64,000 nucleotides of DNA from Letharia columbiana (GCF_014066305.1 NW_023501041.1:1-64000), one strand, 5' to 3'. Shown: positions 27,291 through 40,969, counted from the stretch's first letter. Notes: generated by a model from the sequence alone, not told the origin. Made by a program: numbers and translations.

Positions 27291-28579
27291 AATTTTATAA
27301 GTAATATTATAATTAAGAGTTATATTATAAATTAAAAAAGTTAATAATTTAATTATAAAGTTTTTTATTCTATTATTTATAGTAATTTAATAGTCTATTT
27401 AAACTAAATTATAAGCTTTTAATCTATCTTTATATTTATATATAATTTAATATTATATAATTTTAGAAGTTTATATAAAAGTAATATATTCTTAATTTAT
27501 AATATTACGCGTTTATTATAAATTACTAATAATTAAATATCTATATTCTATTATTAGCGAATTTCGTATAAGAATAATAAAAAGTTTTATTTAAAAAATT
27601 ATTAGATAGAAAAGATTCTATTAACTTCTATATCGTCTCGATAATAGAACTTTATTAATAATATTTAATATTATTTCTTATATTTAATAAAATTTTTTAA
27701 ATAAGTTTTAAAAATAAAGCTTTCGAAATTAATAGTTTAGTTAATTTTTAAAAGTATTTAATTTCGCGAAGAACGATAGCTAGTAAATTATAATTAGAAA
27801 GATAATTAGAAATATATATAAGACTAAATTTACTATCTAAGTAAAATCTATATAATTTTCTTACTTTAGATATATAATTAATAGCGCTTTTCTTTTTATT
27901 TATACTCTTTTTACTTATAGTAGATTTTCTAAAAGTCTTATTACTTAATTTTCTAGCTACTTTTATTACTAATAATACTTAAGATACTATTTTATCTATC
28001 GCGATTATCGCGAGAAGTATATTAGATTTTCTCTTTCTAAGTTTCTTATTATATTTATTCTTTTTTAATAATTTACGCGTAGATAAACGTTCTTTAACTA
28101 TTATAGTTTTAATATTTTTACTATATATATTATTAAAATTTCTATCTTTATAAATAATATCTCGAGATTAAAAGATAGTTTAATCTTAAAATAAAGTATC
28201 GTTATTATCGCTAAATATATCGTTATTAAATATATATATTAACTCTTTATTCTTTTTAACGTATTTTTAAGCTTATTTAATTTAGAAAATTAGATAATTA
28301 TAATAATAATTAGAAAAGAGAAGATTATATTTAAACTCTCTTTTATTATAATAATTAGAATTATAAGAGTTATCTCTTCTTTTTCTAATTATATTAATTA
28401 CTTATATATTAAAATTAATAAATTTATATAGATTCGTTATAAAACTTATCGCTAGATCGTAATATTACTATTCTTATTATATATTAAAAGTTTCTAATTT
28501 CGAGCTTCTTTCGTAATAAAATCTACTTCTTCTTTTTCTAATATAATTAAATTTATTAATAAATTACTATTTAAATCTA
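27291..28579. other. RIP-degraded DNA, no recognisable gene
   Basis: No readable frame or fold. It leads into the 24-bp array that follows and may be part of the same dead coding region, read on the minus strand, but this cannot be shown. Confidence 0.5.
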
Positions 28580-28803
28580 CTAGTTAATTACTTCTAAAAC
28601 TTTATAATTTATTACTTTTAGAACTTTCTAGTTAATTATCTTTAGAACTTTCTAGTTAATTACTTTTAGAACTTTCTAATTAAATATTATTAAAACTTTT
28701 TAATTAATTATTTCGAGAATTTTCTAACTAATTATCTCTAGAACTTTTTAATTAACTACTTTAAAAACTTTCTAATTTATCGCTTTTAGAATCTTCTAGC
28801 TAA
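28580..28803 (-). repeat. 24-bp minisatellite, nine units, possibly coding
   Basis: Nine direct units of exactly 24 bp start at 28580 and step by 24 to 28772, consensus CTAGTTAATTATCTTTAGAACTTT. The even spacing without indels and the multiple-of-3 period suggest a former coding repeat. One minus-strand frame reads ESSKSN or ESSRDN followed by a TAA (possibly Gln before RIP) and Leu. No protein family is recognised. Confidence 0.8.
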
Positions 28804-31136
28804 TTTAATATTTTTTTAAAATTAAGAAATTAAATAGCTAATTAAGAGTTTATTAATAAAGATTCTTAATTAAAAGTATTTATATTTATTATTATATCTT
28901 TTTAAATATAAGTATAAAATAAATAATATTCTAAAAGTAAGCGATTTAATTAATATTTTAATTATCTTTCTAATTATTCTTTAAAAGAGAAAATATATAT
29001 AATAAATCGAAAGTGTAAAATAAAATCTTAAAAAAGATAAATTTATCTTATAAAATTCTTAGATCTAAATTTTTAAAAGTTTAAAATAGACGTCTATTAT
29101 TATATAAAAGCTAAAAAAATCTATTATTAATAATAATTCTTAAAGACTTTAGTTAGATTATTAAATTTAAAAAAATTTAATTAAAATTTAACTTTATAAT
29201 ATTAAAAATTAGCGTTAAATTTCTTTATAAATAAGAATTTAAAAAAACGCGAAAACGCGCTAGTAAACTAGCCTATTTTTTAATTAGCGTATTCTTATAT
29301 TTTCTTATATTTTAGTCTTTTCTAATACTTTTTTTAATTATATTATCTTTTATAATAATATAATTTTACTTAAATTTTCTTATCGTTTCTATTATAATAT
29401 TAATATACTCTTTATAATATATTCTTTAATATCTTATAATAAGCTTCTTATACGAAAATTATCGTTATAATTATTTTAAATAAGAATTTAATTAAGTAAA
29501 TAAATTTACGTTTTTTTTATTATCTCTTAATATTATAAAAGTTAATATTATTAATAAAGATAATAACTTTAATTCGCTCTATTATATTATCTCTAAAGAA
29601 ATAAAAATATTTTAAAAATTTAAATAATAGTAAGATATAAAAAATAGTAGATAAATATTCTAGAAATAAGAATATAGTAAAGTCGCGCTAGTATTTAGTA
29701 AGTTTAAATATATATAAATTATTAAAAGTAATCTTAAGAAAATAGAATAATATAAATATAATAGCGAAATAAATAGCTAAGAAAAAACTTCTAGCTTTCT
29801 TAAAATATTAAAAAACTATTTTTAAGAAAAAGAAGAAAATAAAAGAGAGAATTATTAAATATATTATATATAATTAATATACTTATTATAAATTTTAATT
29901 ATTATTATAATTATTATAATATCTTTCTAATATTATAGCTAGTATTTACGCGTAATATTTTATATATTATATTAAAGATAATAAACTTTATAAATAATTA
30001 GATTTATTAAATATAATTTCGATTTTAGATTTTACTAAGAATATTAATATAGAGCGCGATAAGTAGCTTAATATAAAGAAAGAAGATAAAGATATAATTA
30101 TCGATATATAATTAAATATTATTAATTAAAAAATTAAGCGATTCGAAAACTCTTAATTTTTTTTAGAGAATATAAATTTCTAAATAACGTTAATAAATAA
30201 GATATAAGTATAAAAGATTAAAGTATTTATCGATATCTTCTTATTATAATAACGAGTATAATAAACTATAATTAAATCTATTAGAAAGAAGATTAAATAT
30301 CTAGAAATTTTCGAAGATATAATAGACTTTTAAAAGAATATCTATTTTTATTACGTGAGAGTCTTATATAATTTATAAAAATTTTCTTAAAAAAGAATTA
30401 TTAAAATAATGTTTATTAATATAAGTTTTTTTTTATATTAATTTTAATTTTAATATTCTAATCTATATTTAAATAAACTCGTTATTTATATATTAATTTT
30501 ACTTATATCGAACTTACTCGTTAATTATCTTAAATTATAGAGTTTAAGAAAGTTTACTATTTTTCTCTCTTATATATATTTTTTATTAGAATAAAATATA
30601 TAGTTTTTAGAGATTATATAATATAAATACTTAAGAATAAAAAAGAATAGATATTATTATTAGAATCGATTAAATAATAGCTTAAGAATTATAATATAAT
30701 AAGATATAAATTTATATTTAATAAGACGAGTAAAGAGATATAAAAAACTATTAAGTTTATTAATATTAAATTAATATATAAGAATATCGCTAATATATTT
30801 AAGCGATCTAAGCGCCTCTATAAGAGTATAAATTATTTAAATTTAAAATCTTAATAAGCTAGTTATATAATTCTAATTCTAGATTAAAAATAAAAATATA
30901 AGTATTTTTCGCTATTATAATTATTTTTAAATAATAATAATTATAAAGATAATTAGAATTCTCTATCGCTATAAAAATATATATTATAATTTATAATTCT
31001 TTATATAATAGATTCTTTTTTTAATTAGATTATATTTAAAAGTCTTAAATAATAAGATATTATTTAATATATAATTAAATATTTATATAAAAATAAGATA
31101 TAGATTTTAATTTAATTAATAGACTTAATAGAAAAA
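28804..31136. other. RIP-degraded DNA, no recognisable gene
   Basis: Stop-filled AT-rich sequence without a supported repeat or gene. A cluster of surviving CG/GC (near 29250) is simply sequence without CpA targets. Confidence 0.5.
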
Positions 31137-31824
31137 TAGAAGTAAACTTTTAAGTAGATTAGATAAAATATAATAGATAAGTAATAAGTAATTTCTAAAT
31201 CTAATTATAATTTTAATAAGTAGATTTATATTTTAATAGTATTATATAAAAAAAATACGCGAGTATAATTTAAAAAAAGTTTAGAGTTTTACTTTTCGCG
31301 TAAATTATTATATATATAGATAAAGATAAGAGCTTAGATTATAAGAGTATAAATAATATTAAAGCTAAATAAAATATAAGTATTAAAAATAATTCTATTA
31401 TACGCGCTAATAATTAAATAAACTTTATCTTTTAAGCTACTTAAAAGCGCGATATAAAATTTAATAATAAGTTCTATTATAATTTAGATATAATAATATT
31501 AATATATTAATTAATTAATATCGAGCTATTATAAAAATCTTAAAATATTAAATACGATTATATTTAGAAGATAAAATTATAAATCTTTATTAATATATAA
31601 TTAATTTAATATATAATAATAAAAAGTCTATTACGAAAGCTACGCTATTTAAATTAATACTTTAATCTTAATTATTACTCTTACTATTATATAAGTAATA
31701 CGAAGTTATCTTTTATTTAAGTATATCTAATTCTTAATTCTAATTATTATTATAGATATCGTTAATTCGTTCTAGAATTATTAAATCTACTTTTATATAC
31801 TTTCTATATCTTACCTTTTTTTTA
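31137..31824. repeat. Left long direct repeat (LTR-like)
   Basis: Matches 33692-34375 over its whole length, at an offset near 2555. Both contain an ATTATATATATAGATAAAGA block and an ACGCGCTAATAATTAAATAA block that survived RIP. Confidence 0.75.
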
Positions 31825-33691
31825 ATTAGATAGCGATTAAATTTTAAATTAAAATAAATACTTAGAAGAGAAAAGTTTATAAGTGCTTAATTATATAATT
31901 TTATTTCTTTTACGCTTTTTATAATTACTAGAGTAATTAATAATATATAATTATATCTTATAATTATATCTATAATAATTAATTAATTTAATAATTAAAG
32001 ATAAATATATTCTTCTTTTTACTCTAAACGACTTAGCTAAGATAATTATAAAATTTAAATTCTTTTTCTATAATATAATTTACTTTCTATATATTATATA
32101 AAGATAAATATCTATTTAAATAGAGATTATTAGAGTTAATTATAAAGTATAGTAATAAAAGATTTACTCTTAAACTAACGAATTAGAAAGATTTTTATTA
32201 TCTTATATAATATTTTAAAAGCGAATCTTTAAATGCGATAGCGCTTTAATAAATTTTAATTAAGTATAATCTAACGAATTAGACGTTAAAAGAGGAGTTT
32301 TAGAATTATAAGATTAATCGATTTTTAATAGCGATAAATCTCGCGTAAAGTTTAAGCTATAGCTTACGTTAGTTATATATAATAAGTATAATAATAATTA
32401 GAAGAATATACTATCTAATTTCTATTAACGCTTTAATACTTTTAAAGTAGAGATAATATCTATTAAAGTAAGGGTAATATCTATTAAAGCGACGGCGATA
32501 GCGATTAAAGCGGCGATAATATCTAATAAACTCTTTATTTTAACGCTATATTTAATACTCTAGAATAGTATTAACTTTTTCGAAGAGCTATTAACGATAG
32601 ATTAAGTATATATAAATTAAGCTCTTCACGCGATCTATTTATATATTAACTTAAAATTATTAAAAGATAAAGAATAAATATACGACTTAATAACTACGTT
32701 ATACTTTTAATATTACTATAATAATATTAAATTATTTAAATAGAAGTTTAATATATAAAGAAGATAATTTAATAATAAGAAGAGTTAATATAAAAAAGAA
32801 AGTCTTAGAGAGAAAGAAGAAAGAAAGGAAAGCTTAGATATCTATCGCGTATATTAAATTTTTAGATTACTTTAAATTATCTAGCTTAAATTAAATATTA
32901 ATAAAATACTTTCTCTTTAATTTTAAAGATTTAAGTTTAAGCGAATTACGCTTATTAAGTATTATTATCTAATATAATCTTAATTACTTCTATAATAATT
33001 ATAATTATTATTATAGCTTATATAGATTAAAAGATAAAAGATTTAAAAGAGTAAATTAGTAAGCGATTATTTTTATTTAATTTAGCTAGCGCTAAACTAC
33101 TATAACTTATTAAAATTTTTATATATTTTATTCTTATTTTCTTATTTTTAAGTCTTATTACTTTTATAGAAATAATTATTCTTTAAGTTAAACTCTATAA
33201 TAATATATTTAAAATAACGCGTAATATATATTCTCTTTATTTCTAATATCGATATTTACTAGAATTAACGTACTTTTTAATAAAATAAACTTTAATTAAA
33301 ATTAAGAATAGCTTAATATTCGTAGATATTCGTATAAGCCCTTTAATTCTTTTATATATATCTATTAATTTATCTTTTTATAGTAATTAAAGTAGAAGAG
33401 ATTAAATCTAATAATTTATTATAATAAATATTAAATATTAATAATAATAGCGATATTAAAGAGTCTTAATATAGATTAATTAGATAACGATTAAGCTTTT
33501 AACTAAAACGAAAAGCGAAGAATAAGTTTAATTAAAATAAAAATATCAAAAAATCGCGATAGCGAATAAATATATTTACGTCTAAGGAGAAATTAATTAA
33601 AAAAGTAAAGAAAGTCGATATCTTAATTATTAATTATACTATAATTATTAAAAAGTATAAAATTAAATATATTAATATATCGTTATTATAA
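31825..33691. other. Internal region between the two direct repeats
   Basis: RIP-mutated and without any readable domain. A locally GC-richer patch at 32460-32530 has short repeats of ATTAAAG followed by CGACGGCGATA or CGGCGATA spaced about 24 bases apart. Confidence 0.5.
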
Positions 33692-34375
33692 TAGAAGTAA
33701 GCTTTTAAGTAAATTAGATAAAATATAATAGATAAGCGATAAATAGCTTCTAATTCTAATTATTATTTTAATAGATTTATATTTTAATAGTATTATATAA
33801 AAAAAGCACGCGAGCGTAATTACGAAGAAGTTTAGAGTTTTATTTATCGCGTAAATTATTATATATATAGATAAAGACGAGAGCTCGAATTAGAAGAAAA
33901 TAAATAATATCGAAGCTAAATAAGATATAAGTATTAAGAATAATTTTATTATACGCGCTAATAATTAAATAAATCTTATCTTTTAAATTATTTAAAAGCG
34001 TAATATAGAATTTAATAATAAGCGCTATTATAGTTTAAATATAATAATATTAACGCGCTAGCTAATAAGTATCGAGTTATTATAAAAATCTTAAAATATT
34101 AAACGCGATTATATCTAGAAGATAAAATTATAGATCTTTATTTATATATAATTAATTTAGCGTATAATAATAAAAAGTCTACTACGAAAGTTACGTTATT
34201 TAAATTAATATTTTAATCTTAATTACTATTATCGCTATTATATAAGTAATATAAAATTATCTCTTATTCGAATATATTTAATTCTTAATTCTAATTATTA
34301 TTATAAGTATCGTTAATTTATTCTAGAATTATTAAATATACTTTTATATACTTTCTATATTTAATCTTTTTTTTA
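33692..34375. repeat. Right long direct repeat (LTR-like)
   Basis: Partner of 31137-31824. It keeps more C and G than its partner at several sites (for example CACGCGAGCG near 33810), which fits independent RIP of the two copies. Confidence 0.75.
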
Positions 34376-35467
34376 TATATCGCGAGAAGATAGCTTAAAG
34401 AAATATAACTTATTATATTAAGCTATAATACTTTCGAGAGAAGATTAAGAAATATATTAACTTTTCTAAACCGGCGATTTAGTAAAAAGGCTATAATTAT
34501 AATATATATAATTTTATATTAAATAGCGATATCGAAAATACGTAATAGGCGTATAAAATTATTATTAATAACTTTAATTATAAAGTATCGGCGGATTTCG
34601 CGTAGTTAATATTAGAGAAAGATAAGCTTTTCTTATTACTAGTAGATATAGCTCGCTTTCTTTTATATATATAGAGTAATAAAATATAATCGTATTTAAT
34701 TCTATATCTTATTAATTTAGCGTAGTTATTAACTAGAATAATAATTAGAATAACTACTTCTAAATATAGAAATCTTAATTAGAATATCTTATATATATAT
34801 TATTTTATAATATAATATTATAGATATATTATATCGTAGAATATCTCGCTAAGATCTTATATTATACTAGATATAGAATTATATAAATCTTAATAACTTA
34901 TACTATATTAGAGTATAATATAATAAATTAATATTCTATATTATATTTTATCTTTTCGATTAATAAATATAGCTTAAATATTCTTCTATTCGATTAAAAT
35001 AAATAGAATATTTCGAATATAGTAAAAGAATTTATAAAACGTATTATTAGCTAATTAAAGCTAATCTAGAAAGCGCGATTAAAAGATAGATAATATCTCT
35101 TATAGAAACTAATCTACTTAAAACTATATAATCTTATATTACTTAATTACTTACTTAAAATCGAGATTAATAAAATCGTATTAATTAGACTTCGAGTTAT
35201 CTAAAAGACTATTTTTAAAAATCTTATCGTTATTACGGCGAAGCGCGTAGCGTTAAAGCCGCTCTTATTAATATTTACGACTTTTTATTTTTTTTTATAT
35301 TAACTTAAATTATTATAATAATATAACTTCTTTTATAGCTAATATAAGAGTATAATAATAAGCGCTAATCGTAATTTCGTAGAGATATTATTAGATTTTT
35401 AAAGTAATAAATACGATTATTTAACTTAAGACGAGCTCTAGTTATTAATACTTTTAGATATATTATT
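34376..35467. other. RIP-degraded DNA, no recognisable gene
   Basis: No repeat partner in the window. A short GC-rich patch at about 35230-35270 (CGGCGAAGCGCG) stands out only because it has no CpA sites left. No gene supported. Confidence 0.5.
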
Positions 35468-35566
35468 TATCTATTTAGATAGACTAATATAAACTTATTA
35501 ATCTCTTTAATTAAAAGTACTTAATAAGAGCGATAAAGGCCTTTAATAATTAAAACTCTTATATAG

Positions 35567-35607
35567 TTATCTATAGATAAATAACTATTAATATTATCTA
35601 TAGATAA
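35567..35607. promoter_or_regulatory. Paired 14-bp palindromes, copy A
   Basis: Two perfect palindromes TTATCTATAGATAA at 35567-35580 and 35594-35607 are 27 bp apart start to start. They are conserved in base sequence and spacing in copy B, about 100 bp inside the left end of the element. A protein-binding site such as a promoter or transposase site is an inference only; their survival may partly reflect lack of CpA. Confidence 0.4.
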
Positions 35608-37079
35608 TATCGAATTATTAAATTTTTAGATACTCGATAGAGAAGTAGCGATTTATATAATAGTAATAAAGTAATCGTTAATATTAAATTCGTAATATAT
35701 AAAGAATAGCTATTCTATACGATATTTCGACTATATATTAAATAAGAACTTTATTTTTATTAAATCTTTTAATACGATAATAACTCTTTACTTACTCTTT
35801 TTATAATTTTTAACTATATTAACTCTTTTTAAATAAGATTCTTAAATATTAATTATAATTTAATTATATTAATTTACTTCGAAGTATTTATCGATATAAA
35901 ATTAAGAGAATTCTAAATCTTTAAAGTTATTATTATTAAATATAAAATAATTTTTAAATAATATAGTAAATAAATCTTTATTACTATTATAGATCTTATT
36001 ATAAATAAGATTATCTTCGCTTTATAATAGATTACTTAGATCTAATTTAATAAAAATTAAATTTATATTATACATTAATATAAAAGAATAATATAAGATT
36101 ATAAGATAATATATAATCTATTAAGGATTATAGAACTCTTATATTTATTATTTAAGATAATATATCTTTTATAATAATATAATATCGTTAATAGCGAGAA
36201 TATCTTCGACTTTAATATTAAGCTACGCGTTATTTTAACTTAAATAACTCTTATTATAAATATTATAATAGAATTTTATAAGCTTAAGAAAGTTATATTT
36301 TATTAGAGCGAGATTATTATATTAAATCGAGTTTTTAAGATTATAGATTATAACGATTAATATTAGATTTATAAATTTAAAATATTTATTACTCTTATAA
36401 AGTATATACTTTTAAAATTATTTTAATAGACTAGTAGATAATAAATAATTAATATTAATTAAATAATTAGCGTTATTAATACTCTACTCTTTTTTAATAT
36501 ATATCTTATAATTTATATTAATATAGCTCCGCGGTTAATATTATTATATATAATAACTATAGATATTTCTAAGCGTAAATCGAATAATATTATTAATTTA
36601 TTTATCTTATTTATTATTATTTAGATATATAATATTAAAATTAATTATTAAAAGATAAGAGAAGAAAATATAAATAATAGCTTTTAAGCCGCTATCGGCG
36701 ACGTTATAATTTAAGCGAAGTTATTTTATCTTATATAATTTTAAATTATAAATAATTATTTATTAATTCTAGATAATTTATTATAGAAATAATAATTAAA
36801 GTATAAAGTAAAATCTACGTCGGTAAATAGCTAGACTTAAAATATCGAAGATTATATTATTAATATTCTAAAAGTATTAAAATATAAGATCTTTCTCTTA
36901 AGTCTAGCGTAAAAAGCGCTTCTCTAATTTATTAAAATTAATTATCGCTAAATTTTTATTATTTATAAAAAAAGCTTTTTAATTAATAATCTTAAAATTA
37001 TTTATTATTTTATCTCGCTTTATAATTTTATTTTAATATAAAAGATATAAAGTATTATTAAAGAAGAACTCTATAAAAA

Positions 37080-37800
37080 GATATTAATTTTAATAATTAA
37101 TTATTTTATAAAGAAAAAGAGTATCTTTAAGAATAATATTAAGATTACTCGCTATTTAACGTTAGTTAGATTTTAAAAAGAGATTTAATAATAATATATT
37201 ATAGATATAGCGAATCTTTTAGCTAGCTTTAAGAATCTTTATAATATTATTATATAAATCTATAAAGAAAGTAATATCTTCGAATATAATTTTTAATCTT
37301 TTAGATTTATTTATAAAAATTAAAAGATAATCGCGTCGCTCTAATTTAGAGCTAGAATTATATATATTTTTTAATTTATAATTATATTTATTTAAATATT
37401 TTAAAAAAAGATTAATTATTAAAAGATTAAAAGTATTAAAATTAGTAAAATTAGACTTAACTTCGCTTAATATTAAAAGTCTTTTAAATTATAAAAAAAA
37501 TAAAATTAAAGAAAGTATATATAAAAAACTCTTAGATTAAAAAGAAAGAGAGAATTATATTAAAGAAAATATAGATAAAAAACTCTTAGATTAAGAAGAA
37601 AAAGAAAGTTATATCGAAGAAAGTATAGATAAAGAACTCTTAAATTAAGAAGAAAGAAAAAATTATAGAGAAGAAAGTATAGATAGAGAATTTTTAAATT
37701 AAAAAAGAAAGAGAGAGTTATAAAAAAGGAAGCGAAGATAAAGAACTCTTAGATTAAGAAGAAAGAAAGAGTTATAAAAAAGAAAGCGAACTTAAAGATC
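37080..37800 (+). pseudogene. RIP-killed ORF with 18-codon tandem repeats (copy A)
   Basis: From about 37080 a plus-strand frame reads through with stops only at TAA/TAG sites compatible with former Gln codons. It leads into about five repeats starting at 37511, 37565, 37619, 37673 and about 37729; the first spacings are exactly 54 bp, or 18 codons. One frame of the repeat reads ESI-DKELLD-stop-EE, acidic and coiled-coil-like. Another, continuous with the upstream frame, is strongly basic (RKYR...TLRLRRKRK). Which was used cannot be decided, and the last two units carry small indels. Confidence 0.45.
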
Positions 37801-39177
37801 TCTCTATAAATATATAAATATTTAATTATAATAATAAATATAGAAAACTCTATCGCTTAATTTCGATTATAGATATATATTTATAATTAGAGTATTTATA
37901 ATTTTAATAAAATTCTAAATAAATAGAATATTAAGAATCTATCTACTTAATCTACGCGATTTATTAAAATTTAAAAAAGCTTCTTTAAATAGTAATCTAA
38001 TTAAAAATTAAGTAATTATATTACTCTTATTTTAAGATTTAATTAAAAGATTAAATATAGTTAAAAAGAGAAATTATTATTATTATAATCTTATTTTAAT
38101 AAAGATAATATTACTATTTTCTTTTAACTCTTTTAATAAATTAAAATTCTCTATAATATTAATAATCTAATTATTTTTTATTTAAATTACTTTTTATTAT
38201 TTAATTATAACTCTAAAGAATAAAAAATTTATAAGATTTAAGAATTATAATAAAATAGTTATATCTACTTATAGAAATTAAATTTTATATTTAATTTAAT
38301 ATCTAGCTTAAAGTCTAATTATAATCTTATAAGCGAAAATATATTTTTCTTCTAAGATCTTTTTAGAATAAGTTATTATAATAAAGAAAAGAGAGTAGAG
38401 AAATAAAGACTATATTCTTATAAGAGATAAGATTAAATTAAATATATAGTAAGCGCGTAGTAAATATAAGTTAAAGATAAAATTCTATATTAAAATAATT
38501 AAAAATAAAGTAATAGAGAGTTTTTTTTTTATTTAGATAAAATTATTTATAAAAATATTATTTTATTTAATTAAATATTATAATAATTATATTATTAATA
38601 GATATTTAATTAAATAAATTATATATAATAATAATAGCGTAAAGCTAAATTTAATTAAATATATTATTTATAATAATAGATAATATTAATTTTTAAGTAG
38701 AGTAAAGTTAAATTTAATTAAGTATATCTCTTATATATAATAAATAATATTAAAATATTTAGCTTCGCGCGTAATTATAAGTAAAAGTTATTATTAAATA
38801 AAATATATTTAAATAAATATAGTCTATAGATTTTAGCGTCGCGATTATAGAATATTAAAAGATTTTAAATAAAGTAATATATAAAGAAGAAAGTAGACTA
38901 GATAATTAAAAACTAAGAATATTATTAGATTTAGCGTATTCGCTTTTATAATCTTAGATCTTAATATTATTATTAAAAGACGTAAAATAATAAAATGAAA
39001 ATCTAAAAGAAATTTTTTTTTTTTTTTTTTCTCTAAGTTTTACGCATCTGTCGCTATAACTCTAACTTCTTGTTTATCTATCTATTTAGATAAGCTAATA
39101 TAAACTTATTAATCTCTTTAATTAAAAGTACTTAATAAGAGTAATAAAAGCCTTCGATAATTAAAACTCTTATATAG

Positions 39178-39218
39178 TTATCTATAGATAAATAGCTATC
39201 AATATTATCTATAGATAA
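39178..39218. promoter_or_regulatory. Paired 14-bp palindromes, copy B
   Basis: TTATCTATAGATAA at 39178-39191 and 39205-39218, the same 27-bp spacing as in copy A. The spacer between them differs by RIP-type changes while both palindromes are intact. Confidence 0.4.
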
Positions 39219-40535
39219 TATTAAACTATTAAATTTCTAGATACTCGATAAAGAATAGCGATTTACGCGATAATAATAAAGTAATTATTAATATTAAATT
39301 CGTAATATATAAAGAATAGCTATTTCGTATAATATTTCGATTATATATTAAATAAGAACTTTATCTTTATTAAATCTTTTAATACGATAACGACTCTTTA
39401 CTTACTCTTTTTATAATTTTTAACTATATCGACTCTTTTTAGATAAGATTCTCGAGTATTAACTATAATTCGACTATATTAATTTACTTTAAAGTATTTA
39501 TTAATATAAAATTAAGAAAATCTTAAGTCTTTAAAGTTATTATTATTAAATATAAAATAGTTTTTAAATAATATAGTAAATAAATCTTTATTACTATTAT
39601 AAATCTTATTATAAATAAGATTATCTTCGCTTTATAATAGATTACTTAAGTCTAATTTAATAAAGATTAAATTTATATTACGCGTTAGTATAAAAGAATA
39701 ATATAAGACTATAAGATAATATATAATCTATTAAAGATTATAGAATTTTTATATCTATTATTTAAGATAGTATATCTTTTATAATAATATAATATTATCG
39801 ATAGCGAAAATATCTTTAATTTTAATATTAAGTTATACGTTATTTTAACTTAAATAACTCTTTATTATAAATATTATAATAGAATTTTATAAGCTTAAAA
39901 AAGTTATATTTTATTAGAGCGAGACTATTATATTAAATTAAACTCTTAAAATTATAAATTATAATAATTAATACTAAATTTATAAATTTAAGATATTTAT
40001 TATTTTTATAAAATATATATTTTTAGAATTATTCTAATAGATTAATAAGTAGTAAATAATTAATATTAATTAAATAATTAATATTATTAATACTCTACTT
40101 TTTCTTAATATATATCTTATAATTTATATTAATATAATTTCGCGGCTAGTATTATTATATATAATAATTATAGATATTTCTAAATATAAATTAAATAATA
40201 TTATTAATTTATTTATCTTATTTATTATTATTTAGATATATAATATCGAAATTAATTATTAAAAGATAAGAAAAGAAAATATAAATAATAATTTTTAAGT
40301 CGTTATTAATAATATTATAATTTAAATAAAATTATTTTATCTTATATAATTTTAAATTATAAATAATTACTTATTAATTTTAGATAATTTATTATAGAAA
40401 TAATAATTAAAGTATAAAGTAAAATCTATATCGATAAATAGCTAGACTTAAAATATCGAAGATTATATTATTAATATTCTAAAAGCGTTAAAGTATAAGA
40501 TCTTTCTTTTAAGTCTAGCGTAAAAAGCGTTTCTT

Positions 40536-40969
40536 CGTATCTGCAAATCTGAAAGTTTCTTTTCGTATATTTAATTACCATAAGTATAATTTAGCGATTT
40601 GTCTATTAGGGACTTTTTATATTTACTCTTTTCGCTAGTTCTTCAGTTTAGTAACTTTAAAATTTTTAATAACTTAAAATTTTATATAATGCTCTAAGTA
40701 CTATTCTTATTGAGTATATATATATCATATATATCTTATTAATATACGTATTATTTGGCTATATTGGTATTCTTAACTATTTTTTAAATCGTCTTTTCGT
40801 GTAATTTGGTTGCGTTTTTCTGCCTTCTTCGTACGTCGATTATTAGACTTTCTTTTTCGGTTGTTTAACTATGACTGTGAAGATTGTGTTATTAACCGGC
40901 GGATTTTGACTTTTTGAGTGTGCTACTGGCATTATTCCTTTTATTTATTTCTTTTCGTTTGCATGCGAT
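40536..40969. mobile_element. 434-bp insert of normal composition in copy B
   Basis: Absent from copy A: the empty site there (near 36927) reads AAAAGCGCTTCTC-TAAT-TTATTAAAA, and about four bases (TAAT) appear to be lost at the insertion. The insert keeps many TG and CA, so it arrived after the main RIP. Its ends carry a weak inverted match (CTGCAAATCTGAAAG on the left, ATGCAAACGAAAAGA read inward from the right). No target duplication and no ORF of useful length. It could be a MITE-like element or a fragment carried in during break repair. It is unrelated to the Helitron-like islands. Confidence 0.45.

Larger units (their letters stand above)
31137..34375. mobile_element. LTR-like element remnant, both long repeats present
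   Basis: Two direct repeats, 31137-31824 (688 bp) and 33692-34375 (684 bp), flank 1.87 kb of internal DNA. Both begin TAGAAGTAA and end in eight T followed by A, consistent with TG...CA ends converted to TA...TA by RIP. They differ from each other mainly by C/T and G/A. I could not see a matching 5-bp target duplication (AAAAA left, TATAT right), nor a primer-binding site, protease or polymerase motif. The internal part is short for a complete retrotransposon. A plain segmental duplication is the alternative. Confidence 0.5.
35468..39070 (+). repeat. Tandem element copy A (dead, unidentified)
   Basis: This 3.6-kb segment is followed directly by a second copy at 39079-42988. Shared landmarks in order are: two 14-bp palindromes near the left end, a long body, 54-bp tandem repeats at 37511, and an 18-T tract with TCTAAGTTT at the right end. 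Around 37080-37480 one plus-strand frame gives a continuous protein-like reading if TAA/TAG are taken as mutated Gln codons, which suggests a former ORF on this strand. The family is not recognised: no reverse transcriptase, transposase or helicase motif could be picked out. Confidence 0.75.
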
